A DNA stretch of 64,000 bases, taken from assembly GCA_051881695.1 (NCBI GenBank), contig JBJEQJ010000020.1, positions 124,001-188,000 on the forward strand, in the 5' to 3' direction. Of this stretch, positions 23,434-30,851 are shown one piece after another. Source of the DNA: CAYJFG01 sp051881695 (lineage in GTDB: Bacteria; Bacillota; Clostridia; Oscillospirales; Acutalibacteraceae). The translations under genes and the position numbers were made by a program. Within the stretch, counting starts at the first letter, position 1. The number at the start of each line of letters is the position of its first letter. Under the pieces are notes generated by a model. That model saw only the letters and a program-made list of their open reading frames with translations. It was not told the DNA's origin and searched no databases.

Positions 23434-26343
23434 TTATTTCTTCTTTTTTTGCTCTGCTATTGCAGCAAGAAGACTTCTCAGGCGTATCTTGACTGCGCCG
23501 AGGTTTGTAATTTCGTCTATTTTTATTTGAGTGTAAATTTTACCCTCGGATTCGAGTATCTCTCTTACCTCGTCTGTTGTAATTGCGTCAACACCGCACC
23601 CGAACGATACAAGCTGAACTAAGTTCATATCATCTCTTGTCGCTATGTATTTGGCGGCGGCATACAGCCTTGAATGATATGTCCACTGGTTTAAAACGTG
23701 AGTTCTGAATTTTTCAACACGGTTGCTTATAACGTCCTCGGAAATAATTGCTACGTTAAAGCCTGATATAAGCTTGTCTATGCCCTTGTTAATTTCGGGG
23801 TCAACGTGGTACGGTCTGCCTGCAAGTACTATAATCTCTCTGCCCTCTCTTTGTGCCTGTTCAAGAATTTCCTCGCCGCGCTTTCTCACCCTTGCAATAT
23901 AGCTGTTATACTCCTCATATGCTTTGTCTGAGGCAGCTTTAACCTCTTTAAGTGTAATACCGTCAAAATACTTTAAAAGCATTTCAAAAGCCTTTTTGGG
24001 GAAATCCTTTCTTCTGTGAATACCAAGGTATTCCTTTATGAACTTAACCTTTGAAATATCCTTCATATTTGCGCCGATAACCTCGGGGTAATATGCAACA
24101 ACGGGGCAGTTGTAGTGGTTGTCGCCGAGTCCCTCGTCAAAATTATATGACATACAGGGGTAGAAGATTGCGTCTACGCCGCTGTCTATAAGTGTTTGTA
24201 TATGACCGTGCATAAGCTTTGCCGGGTAGCATACTGTATCTGAAGGGATTGTCTGCTGTCCCTTTGAGTACAGCTTTCTGTCGGATACAGGTGAGGGAAT
24301 GCACTCAAAGCCGAGCGATGTAAAGAACGTGTGCCAGAACGGGAGAAGCTCGTACATATTAAGCCCCATAGGTATGCCTATTTTTCCTCTTCTGCCCTTA
24401 ACCGGAGTATATTCCTTGAGAGCCTGAAGCTTGTATTCGTACATATTAAGGCTTTGCTCCGGCGATTTTTTGGTTATAGGTCTTTCGCAGCGGTTGCCTC
24501 CTATGTACTTTCTGCCGTCTGCAAATTTATTTACCGTAAGGCGGCAGTTATTGCTGCACATTCCGCAGTTTACTACCTGTATTTCGTGCTTAAAGCTTTT
24601 AAGAGAATCTGCATTTAAAATCGTGCTTTTACTGTTTCCGTTATCCTTTGCATACAGCGCCGCGCCAAAGGCGCCCATAAGTCCGGAAATATCCGGGCGC
24701 ACAACATTTGTGCCCATTTCTCTCTCGAATGCACGCAGAACAGCGTTATTAAGGAATGTGCCGCCCTGAACAACTATTTTTCTGCCAAGCTCGTTTGGGC
24801 TCGAAGCTCTTATAACCTTGTAAAGTGCATTTTTAACTACGCTTATTGAAAGTCCGGCAGATATATCCTCAATAGTTGCACCGTCCTTTTGTGCCTGCTT
24901 TACAGAGCTGTTCATAAATACTGTGCATCGTGAGCCTAAGTCAACAGGCTGCTTTGCAAACAAGCCGAGCTTTGAAAATTCTTCAATGGAATAGCCGAGC
25001 GCATTTGCAAAGGTTTGCAGGAACGAGCCGCATCCGGAAGAGCAAGCCTCGTTTAGGAATATATTATCGATAGTTCCGTTATGTATTTTAAAGCATTTAA
25101 TATCCTGTCCGCCTATGTCGATAACAAATTCAACATCAGGCATAAAGCTTTTTGCGGCTGTAAAGTGAGCAACTGTTTCAACAATGCCGAAATCTGCACA
25201 GAAAGCATTTTTTATTATTTCCTCTCCGTAGCCTGTTACGGCGCTTGCGGCAATGTCTATATCGGGGCATATTTCGTACAGCTCTTCTAAAAATGCCTTT
25301 ATAATCGGTACAGGGTTGCCGCTGTTGGGAAGATATTTAGAATACAAAAGCTCATTGTTTTCTCCTATAACAACTGCTTTTACAGTTGTAGAGCCGGCGT
25401 CCATACCTATATATACCTTGCCCTTGTATTCTTCAAGCGGCATTACCTCAACCTTTGCTTTGCTGTGCCTTTTTACAAATTCATCGTATTCAGCTTGATT
25501 ATTAAAAAGCGGCTTGTTAAATGCGAAGTTACCGCTTCCGCTGTAATTCTGCGCCATTTTTATTACATTGTCAAAGTCAATGGTGTTTTCGGCACAGAGG
25601 GCTGCACCGCTTGCAACGTAATAAAGCGAATTTTCCGGCGCCGTACCCTTTGTGTTAAGCACCTTGTCAAAGCGTTTTCTAAGCTGTGACATAAAGGTAA
25701 GCGGTCCGCCGAGGTACACTACGTTGCCCTCAATTTCTCTGCCCTGTGCAAGGCCTGCAACAGTCTGGTTGACTACTGCGGCAAATATGCTTTCCGCAAT
25801 GTCGCTTTTGCGCGCACCCTGATTTAAAAGCGGCTGAATATCCGTTTTTGCAAATACACCGCAGCGTGAGGCAATGGTGTATGTTTTTTCGTGCTGTGCA
25901 GCAAGCGAGTCAAGCTCTTCAAGCGGTACATTCAAAAGCGTTGCCATCTGGTCGATGAAAGCGCCGGTGCCGCCTGCACAGGAGCCGTTCATTCTTACCT
26001 CCATACCGCCTGTTAAAAACAGAATCTTGGCGTCCTCGCCGCCAAGCTCTATTATTACGTCGGTTCCCGGAATAAAGGTGTTAGCCGCTACTCTTGTGGC
26101 ATAAACCTCCTGTACAAAGTCAAGTCCGCAGCTGTCTGCAATGCCCATTCCTGCACTGCCCGATAAAGCTACAAGAGCCTTATCACTTCCCGGAACCTCT
26201 TTTTTTACGGTGGAGAGTATTTCGGCGATTTTTTGCGTAATCTGCGAAAAATGCCTTTCATATGTTTTGTATATAAGATTATTTTCTTCGTCAAGAACAA
26301 CACATTTTACTGTTGTGGAGCCAATATCTAAACCTATCCTCAT
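23434..26343 (-). CDS. acyl-CoA dehydratase activase-related protein with two BcrAD/BadFG ATPase domains and DUF2229
   Basis: A 969-residue protein. Two ASKHA-type activase domains are in tandem. The first has LDIGSTTVKCVVLD near residue 5, GSCAGGTGAF and SRCGVF with the cluster-binding cysteines. The second has MDAGSTTVKAVVIG, DIGGQDIKCF, CSSGCGSF and SRCTVF. A cysteine-rich linker (NCGMCSNNCR) and a DUF2229 domain (GKIGIPMGLNMYELLPFW, DTVCYPAKLMHGH) follow. Activases of this type use ATP to inject electrons into radical dehydratases or unusual reductases. The start at 26343 has GGGAGG 9 bases upstream; a longer frame to 26376 is unsupported. A promoter lies about 65 bases upstream. Confidence 0.88.
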   Translation of the reverse strand: MRIGLDIGSTTVKCVVLDEENNLIYKTYERHFSQITQKIAEILSTVKKEVPGSDKALVALSGSAGMGIADSCGLDFVQEVYATRVAANTFIPGTDVIIELGGEDAKILFLTGGMEVRMNGSCAGGTGAFIDQMATLLNVPLEELDSLAAQHEKTYTIASRCGVFAKTDIQPLLNQGARKSDIAESIFAAVVNQTVAGLAQGREIEGNVVYLGGPLTFMSQLRKRFDKVLNTKGTAPENSLYYVASGAALCAENTIDFDNVIKMAQNYSGSGNFAFNKPLFNNQAEYDEFVKRHSKAKVEVMPLEEYKGKVYIGMDAGSTTVKAVVIGENNELLYSKYLPNSGNPVPIIKAFLEELYEICPDIDIAASAVTGYGEEIIKNAFCADFGIVETVAHFTAAKSFMPDVEFVIDIGGQDIKCFKIHNGTIDNIFLNEACSSGCGSFLQTFANALGYSIEEFSKLGLFAKQPVDLGSRCTVFMNSSVKQAQKDGATIEDISAGLSISVVKNALYKVIRASSPNELGRKIVVQGGTFLNNAVLRAFEREMGTNVVRPDISGLMGAFGAALYAKDNGNSKSTILNADSLKSFKHEIQVVNCGMCSNNCRLTVNKFADGRKYIGGNRCERPITKKSPEQSLNMYEYKLQALKEYTPVKGRRGKIGIPMGLNMYELLPFWHTFFTSLGFECIPSPVSDRKLYSKGQQTIPSDTVCYPAKLMHGHIQTLIDSGVDAIFYPCMSYNFDEGLGDNHYNCPVVAYYPEVIGANMKDISKVKFIKEYLGIHRRKDFPKKAFEMLLKYFDGITLKEVKAASDKAYEEYNSYIARVRKRGEEILEQAQREGREIIVLAGRPYHVDPEINKGIDKLISGFNVAIISEDVISNRVEKFRTHVLNQWTYHSRLYAAAKYIATRDDMNLVQLVSFGCGVDAITTDEVREILESEGKIYTQIKIDEITNLGAVKIRLRSLLAAIAEQKKKK

Positions 26344-26406
26344 AGCAGTCAGCCTCCCATTTAACTTTCTAATCATTTAATTATATAATAAAAAAATTGC
26401 TGTTTA

Positions 26407-26435
26407 ATTCTATATTAAAAAAAAGAGTGCTTCAA
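26407..26435 (-). promoter_or_regulatory. promoter of the split activase operon
   Basis: Minus strand TTGAAG (26430-26435), 17-base spacer, TAGAAT (26407-26412), about 64 bases before the activase ATG. Confidence 0.55.
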
Positions 26436-26539
26436 GTAAAGCGCAGTATGTAAATAATTTGTTAAAAATCAGACAATCTAATGCTTTAACATCTTATCAC
26501 AGGAGGGACTGGCTGTAAAGTTTATTATAACGGAAAAAT

Positions 26540-26572
26540 AAGGCAAGCCGCAAAAGGCTTGCCTTAAAGAAG
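26540..26572 (-). terminator. Rho-independent terminator of acpP
   Basis: AAGGCAAGCC and GGCTTGCCTT (26540-26565) pair perfectly over 10 bp with a 6-base loop. On the minus strand ATTTTT follows. Confidence 0.85.
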
Positions 26573-26592
26573 AATGAGTTATTTTTTTTAAA

Positions 26593-26820
26593 TCAGGCGT
26601 TTTTCTCAATATATTCAACGAGATTGCCTACTGTTTTGATGTTCTCAATTTCTTCATCGGGAACTTCAATTTCAAATTCGTCCTCAATTGACATTAAAAG
26701 GTCAACAACGTCCAGAGAGTCAGCTCCCAAGTCGTCCTGAATAGTTGTTTCTGCTGTTATTGTGTCCTCTTCAACGTCAAATTGCTCTGCTAAAATAGCT
26801 TTTACTTTTTCAAGTACCAT
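26593..26820 (-). CDS. acpP: acyl carrier protein
   Basis: Carries growing fatty acyl chains on a 4'-phosphopantetheine attached to the serine of the DSL motif, seen in DDLGADSLDVVDLLMSIEDE near residue 35. The acidic 75-residue four-helix protein has normal family length. The ATG at 26820 is chosen because GGAGG lies 8 bases upstream. A frame five codons longer would start inside the ribosome binding site itself. The gene is monocistronic with its own terminator and is divergent from aroE. No fab genes are nearby. Confidence 0.95.
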   Translation of the reverse strand: MVLEKVKAILAEQFDVEEDTITAETTIQDDLGADSLDVVDLLMSIEDEFEIEVPDEEIENIKTVGNLVEYIEKNA

Positions 26821-27049
26821 CGTTTTTTCCTCCATATAAATTAATTTACCACTCGATTGATTTGTATTGTAGACAAAAATACTGTTTTTATGCTACAATA
26901 TCAAAAAATCATCTTGTGCTTATTTCTACAAAAAACATATTATTAGCAAAAACTTACTTTGTCAATATCATTTTTGAATTTTTTGTTAAAAAGTCCACAA
27001 TTTTTATAACATTACTAAAAGTTGATTGATTTTCAGGAGGTAATTTATT

Positions 27050-27895
27050 ATGAGTACTAAAAAATATGCCGTTATAGGTCATCCGATAGGTCATACTATG
27101 TCTCCGTTTATACATAAAAGGCTTTTTGAGCTTGCCGGTATAGACGCACAGTATTCTGTCATAGATATTCCTCCGCAGAAGCTGTCGGATGAATTTGAGC
27201 GCACACTTAAAGGGTTGGACGGCTTTAATATTACAATTCCCCACAAGCAGGCGATTATAGATTTAATAGACGAGCTTGACAGTAGGGCAAAGCTGTACGG
27301 AAGTGTAAACACAGTTGATAAAAAGGATATTTACAAAGGCTATACAACAGATCCGGACGGATTTTTAATGGCTTTAAAGGCTTATGACATTCCTCTTAAA
27401 AAAAGAGTGGTAATAATCGGAACAGGCGGAGTTGCCCGCACGATGGCGTATGAGGCTGTAATGGCAGGGTGCGACCTTACCATGGCAGTACGCCCGGATG
27501 ATTTGCAGGCGGTTGCTTCTCTTGCAGGAGAGATTATGATAAATATAGGCAGAGGAAATATTAATACTTGCCTGATTGACCGAATTGACAGCAAGCCTAT
27601 TGACTTGCTTATTAATGCAACCCCTGTCGGAATGTACCCGAATACCGACGCTGTACCGGTAAGCGACAAAGTAATTAAAAACTGCGAAAATGTATTTGAC
27701 GCTGTGTATAATCCGCTTGAAACTCAGCTTGTAAAAAAGGCGAAGGCGCAGGGCAGCAATGCGATAGGCGGTATGTCTATGCTTGTATGGCAGGCGGTAA
27801 AGTCCCACGAGATTTGGGACGGCAGCGTTTATGACAGGCAGGACATTGAAAAGCTTTGTGCTGACAGCGCCGAGGAGCTTAAAAAGAATTTTTAA
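27050..27895 (+). CDS. aroE: shikimate dehydrogenase
   Basis: NADPH-dependent reduction of 3-dehydroshikimate to shikimate, step four of the chorismate pathway. The 281 residues carry the substrate site VIGHPIGHTMSPFIHKRLFE at the N-terminus, the catalytic lysine in NITIPHKQAI near residue 65, the nucleotide-binding GTGGVARTMAYEAV near 122, and NATPVGMYPN. AGGAGG precedes the ATG. The last codons and stop overlap a 9-bp palindromic hairpin (27877-27897), and a nested inverted-repeat element separates the gene from aroK. It heads the aromatic supercluster. Confidence 0.95.
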   Translation: MSTKKYAVIGHPIGHTMSPFIHKRLFELAGIDAQYSVIDIPPQKLSDEFERTLKGLDGFNITIPHKQAIIDLIDELDSRAKLYGSVNTVDKKDIYKGYTTDPDGFLMALKAYDIPLKKRVVIIGTGGVARTMAYEAVMAGCDLTMAVRPDDLQAVASLAGEIMINIGRGNINTCLIDRIDSKPIDLLINATPVGMYPNTDAVPVSDKVIKNCENVFDAVYNPLETQLVKKAKAQGSNAIGGMSMLVWQAVKSHEIWDGSVYDRQDIEKLCADSAEELKKNF

Positions 27896-28013
27896 GCGTA
27901 AGTGCTAAGCCGAGGCGGCAGCCGGTTTGTGCACTGCGTGCACGCACAATTCCGCAAATTCTTGCGGAATTCAGGCTGTTCCCTGCAGGGAACAGCCTGT
28001 GGCTGCCGCAGCA
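27877..28013 (+). repeat. cloverleaf-like nested inverted repeats between aroE and aroK
   Basis: An outer 9-bp stem GCGGCAGCC/GGCTGCCGC (27915-27923 with 28001-28009) encloses three hairpins in a row. These are GTGCAC-TGC-GTGCAC (27929-27943), AATTCCGCAA/TTGCGGAATT with a 4-base loop (27948-27971), and CAGGCTGTTCCC/GGGAACAGCCTG around TGCA (27972-27999, a perfect 28-base palindrome). A further 9-bp hairpin (27877-27897) spans the aroE stop codon. All main arms are exact. The transcript between aroE and aroK could fold as a four-way junction. I recognise no known RNA class or mobile-element signature and find no second copy in the window. Confidence 0.85.
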
Positions 28014-28055
28014 AAAATTAAGCAAAATCCCGGCTCTATGAAAGGAAGAATAATT

Positions 28056-28604
28056 TTGGATGTAAGGCAGATAAAAACAGTGCCCAAAACAGTTACCCCA
28101 AATGTCAACATAGTGTTGTGCGGCTTTATGGGCAGCGGCAAGACAACTGTGGGAAGAATACTGTCAAAAAGCACAGGACTTGAGCTTATAGATATGGACG
28201 AGTATATTGAGAAAAAGCAGGATATGACCGTAAGCGAAATCTTCGCAAAGTACGGCGAGGAGTATTTCAGAGATTTGGAGCATAAAGCCGCATTGGAGCT
28301 TTCAAAAAAGCAAGGCTGCATTATAAGCGCCGGCGGCGGCACGCTTGTGTATAAAAGAAATGTTGATGCATTTAAAAAGGGCTGCAAAATAGTTTTGCTG
28401 GACGTTCCGCTTGAAGTAATAAAGGAAAGACTTAAAAACGACACAAAACGTCCTCTTTTGCAAAGACCCGATAAGAATAAGGCGATGAAGGAACTGTATG
28501 ATAAGCGTATGCCGCTTTATAAGCAGGCAGCGCAGTACACCGTAACTGCGGCAAGATCGCCGTATGCTGCGGCAAGACAGATAGAGAGAAAGTTTTTTCG
28601 CTAA
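28056..28604 (+). CDS. aroK: shikimate kinase
   Basis: ATP-dependent phosphorylation of shikimate to shikimate 3-phosphate, step five of the pathway. Walker A is in CGFMGSGKTTVGRIL, the substrate-binding Asp is in LELIDMDEYIE, the Arg and Gly-rich loops are YFRDLEHKAAL and ISAGGGTLVY, and the lid is KNDTKRPLLQ. The likely start is the TTG at 28056, with AAAGGAAG (28041-28048) about 7 bases upstream, giving 182 residues with a short leader before the fold. An ATG at 28038 lacks a ribosome binding site, and the open frame further upstream runs through the palindromic element. Followed at once by the aroF leader promoter. Confidence 0.92.
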   Translation: MDVRQIKTVPKTVTPNVNIVLCGFMGSGKTTVGRILSKSTGLELIDMDEYIEKKQDMTVSEIFAKYGEEYFRDLEHKAALELSKKQGCIISAGGGTLVYKRNVDAFKKGCKIVLLDVPLEVIKERLKNDTKRPLLQRPDKNKAMKELYDKRMPLYKQAAQYTVTAARSPYAAARQIERKFFR

Positions 28605-28611
28605 AAAAATA

Positions 28612-28640
28612 TTGACAAAATCTTTTTTGCGTATTATTAT
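28612..28640 (+). promoter_or_regulatory. promoter of the aroF-tyrA-aroB-aroA-aroC-pheA transcript
   Basis: TTGACA (28612-28617), 17-base spacer, TATTAT (28635-28640), beginning eight bases after the aroK stop. It initiates a leader of roughly 245 bases ahead of aroF. Confidence 0.8.
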
Positions 28641-28677
28641 GTATTAAAGCAATTACGGCTAATTCGGAGGATTTATT

Positions 28678-28773
28678 ATGCAAGTCAAGCAGTCAAAACG
28701 ATTTACAGGCTTTGCATATCTCAGCTATTTTTATGGTTGGGATTTTTCGTGTTGCCCTGTAAAGCGCTGTTAA
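28678..28773 (+). CDS. aromatic-residue-rich leader peptide of the aroF attenuator
   Basis: A 31-residue open frame with CGGAGG 8 bases upstream of its ATG. It is basic at the start, and residues 9 to 23 contain eight aromatic residues out of fifteen: F9, F12, Y14, Y17, F18, Y19, W21 and F23. It ends CCPVKRC before TAA at 28771. Its codons lie just ahead of sequence that can pair with the 5' arm of the terminator, the classic layout of ribosome-mediated transcription attenuation. It would sense charged tRNA-Phe, tRNA-Tyr and tRNA-Trp together, the three end products of the pathway begun by aroF. It is too short to be a typical enzyme and matches no family I know. Confidence 0.85.
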   Translation: MQVKQSKRFTGFAYLSYFYGWDFSCCPVKRC

Positions 28774-28839
28774 TAGGTGCTTAAATTGCTTTGATATTTT
28801 AAAAAGCGTTACGGGGCAGAGATGCTCCGTTATTTTTTT
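28753..28839 (+). terminator. attenuator: antiterminator/terminator switch before aroF
   Basis: Terminator: ACGGGGCA (28811-28818) pairs with TGCTCCGT (28823-28830) over 8 bp with one G-T pair and a GAGA loop, followed by TATTTTTTT. Antiterminator: TGCCCTGTAA (28753-28762, inside the last codons of the leader peptide) pairs with TTACGGGGCA (28809-28818) over 10 bp with one G-T pair, using the same 5' terminator arm. A ribosome stalled on the aromatic codons leaves 28753-28762 free and favours readthrough. A ribosome reaching the stop at 28771 masks it and favours termination. No T-box sequence is present. Confidence 0.85.
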
Positions 28840-28894
28840 GCAGCAAGCAAAAATTTATTATAATACCGCACAGGTTAGTGAAAGGATAGTATTT

Positions 28895-29935
28895 ATGATT
28901 ATTGTACTCAAATCAAAAGCAAGTGAAGAGCAGGTAAGAAAATTTAAGGAACAGCTTACTGAAAGCTACGGAGTAAAGGTAAATACATGGACCGGCGTGC
29001 ATAACACTGTTCTCGGCTTAATAGGAGATACCACAGCTATAGATATTGACTATATTAACGCACAGGATATTGTCGCAAATGTGCGACGTGTGCAGGAGCC
29101 GTACAAAAAGGCAAACAGAAAATTCCACCCGGAGAATACTGTAATTACGCTTAATAACGGCACAAAAATAGGCGACGGAAGTCTGCAGATTATGGCAGGC
29201 CCGTGCTCTGTTGAAAGCAGTAAGCAAATATGCGAAATTGCACAGTCCGTTAAAAAAAGCGGCGCTACGCTTATCAGAGGCGGAGCCTTCAAGCCGAGAA
29301 CCTCGCCATATGCCTTTCAGGGACTAAAGGCGGAGGGACTTGACCTTTTAAAAGAGGCGAGAAAGCAAACGGGACTTCCGATTGTAACAGAGATTATGCG
29401 TGTTTCTCATATAGATATGTTTGAAAATGTAGATATAATACAGGTCGGCGCACGCAATATGCAGAACTTTGAGCTTTTAAAGGAGCTTGGCAAAATAAAT
29501 AAGCCGATACTTCTTAAAAGAGGACTCAGCAGTACAATAGAAGAATTTTTGATGAGCGCCGAATATATAATGGCAGGCGGCAACGAGCAGGTTATTCTGT
29601 GCGAAAGAGGTATAAGAACCTATGAAACCTACACAAGAAACACGCTTGATATTTCCGCAATTCCGATTTTAAAAAAGCTTTCTCATCTGCCTGTTATAGT
29701 TGACCCAAGTCATGCCTCCGGCAAATCTTGGCTTGTTGAATCGCTCTCTATGGCGGCAGTTGCGGCAGGAGCAGACGGACTTATTATAGAGGTACATAAC
29801 GACCCCGAACATGCACTGTCTGACGGAGCGCAAAGCCTTACTCCGGAACAGTTCGACGTTGTGAGCAAAAAGGTATTTGCGCTTAAAAATTATTTGTCAT
29901 CAGGTAACGGCGAGGAACCCGCGCCACAGCAGTAA
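28895..29935 (+). CDS. aroF: 3-deoxy-7-phosphoheptulonate synthase (DAHP synthase), with N-terminal regulatory domain
   Basis: First enzyme of the shikimate pathway: condenses PEP and erythrose 4-phosphate. The 346 residues start with a ferredoxin-like regulatory domain of about 75 residues (MIIVLKSKASEEQVRKFKEQ), as in the Thermotoga-type enzyme that is feedback-inhibited by Tyr and Phe. The barrel follows, with IMAGPCSVES, RGGAFKPRTSPYAFQG, the metal-binding VILCERGIRTYE and VDPSHASGKSWLV. The ATG at 28895 is chosen for its family-like N-terminus and the AAAGGA site. The gene is the first in a six-gene run controlled by the upstream attenuator. Confidence 0.96.
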   Translation: MIIVLKSKASEEQVRKFKEQLTESYGVKVNTWTGVHNTVLGLIGDTTAIDIDYINAQDIVANVRRVQEPYKKANRKFHPENTVITLNNGTKIGDGSLQIMAGPCSVESSKQICEIAQSVKKSGATLIRGGAFKPRTSPYAFQGLKAEGLDLLKEARKQTGLPIVTEIMRVSHIDMFENVDIIQVGARNMQNFELLKELGKINKPILLKRGLSSTIEEFLMSAEYIMAGGNEQVILCERGIRTYETYTRNTLDISAIPILKKLSHLPVIVDPSHASGKSWLVESLSMAAVAAGADGLIIEVHNDPEHALSDGAQSLTPEQFDVVSKKVFALKNYLSSGNGEEPAPQQ

Positions 29936-30020
29936 TGCGGCTGTGATGCGTTTGAAAGTACCGATGGGTTTATGTAACTGATTTAACGGTATTTCTCAAA
30001 AGAATTAAGGAGATTATAAA

Positions 30021-30851
30021 ATGAATATAGTAGTTGTAGGACTGGGAATTATAGGCGGCTCTTACTGTAAGGCAATTAAAAAATATACGGACCATAAGGT
30101 TGTCGGAATTAACAGAAGCCGAAAGCCGCTTGAATCTGCTATGAAGTGCGGCGCAATAGATGAAATAGGCGATGAAAAATCTCTCGGAGAAGCTGACCTT
30201 ATCATTTTGGGACTTTACCCTGCATATGCGGCTGAATATGTAAGAAAAAACGCACAATATATAAAAAAGGGCTGTATTGTTACAGATACATCAGGTATTA
30301 AGATGTCTATTTGTCCTCAGCTTTCTGCCGTTGCAAAGGAGTACGGCTTTCACTTTGTCGGAAGCCACCCTATGGCAGGAAAGGAGAAAAACGGCTTTGA
30401 TGTGTCTGACGCCGATTTGTTTAAGGGAGCAAGCTTTATTGTTGTTCCGTGCGGTGAGGAAAGAGAATATGTAAACGCGCTTTGCCGCTTTGCTTTGAGC
30501 ATCGGCTTTGGCAGTATACGCATAGCGTCGCCGGAGGAGCACGACGCTATGATAGCCTTCACATCTCAGCTCCCTCATGTTTTGGCGTGTGCATATGTTT
30601 TAAGTCCGAAGTGCATAGACCACGAGGGCTTTTCCGCCGGAAGCTACAGGGATGTTTCCCGCGTTGCAAGAATAAATGCAGAGCTGTGGACAGAGCTTTT
30701 TCTGGAGAATAAACAGCCGCTTGCAGACGAGATAAGCGTTCTCATAGGAAATCTTGAAACGCTCAAAAGTGCTATTGAAAGCGAGGACAGCGAAAAGCTG
30801 TACAGCCTGCTTGAAAAGGGCAGAAAGATAAAGGAGGAGCTTGGCGAATGA
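30021..30851 (+). CDS. tyrA: prephenate dehydrogenase
   Basis: NAD(P)-dependent oxidative decarboxylation of prephenate to 4-hydroxyphenylpyruvate, the tyrosine branch. The 276 residues comprise a Rossmann domain starting MNIVVVGLGIIGGSYCKAIK, the substrate-binding GSHPMAGKEKNGF near residue 113, and a helical C-terminal domain with FTSQLPHVLACAYV and SYRDVSRVARIN. No chorismate mutase or ACT domain is attached, so the mutase activity must come from the pheA product. AAGGAG precedes the ATG. Its TGA overlaps the aroB ATG (ATGA), indicating translational coupling. Confidence 0.93.
   Translation: MNIVVVGLGIIGGSYCKAIKKYTDHKVVGINRSRKPLESAMKCGAIDEIGDEKSLGEADLIILGLYPAYAAEYVRKNAQYIKKGCIVTDTSGIKMSICPQLSAVAKEYGFHFVGSHPMAGKEKNGFDVSDADLFKGASFIVVPCGEEREYVNALCRFALSIGFGSIRIASPEEHDAMIAFTSQLPHVLACAYVLSPKCIDHEGFSAGSYRDVSRVARINAELWTELFLENKQPLADEISVLIGNLETLKSAIESEDSEKLYSLLEKGRKIKEELGE

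Noticed and set aside
26836..26960. FapR-like operator upstream of acpP
   Set aside because: A TTGTAG/CTACAA inverted repeat 20 bases apart is present, but it does not match the known FapR pattern; too weak to report.
27927..28055. N-terminal extension of shikimate kinase by 43 residues through the palindromic element
   Set aside because: The frame is open, but no ribosome binding site is present and the extension would encode cysteine-rich sequence unlike any shikimate kinase; the TTG at 28056 has a proper site.
28612..28894. T-box riboswitch ahead of aroF
   Set aside because: No T-box core sequence or specifier-loop arrangement is present; the leader peptide with competing stems explains the region better.
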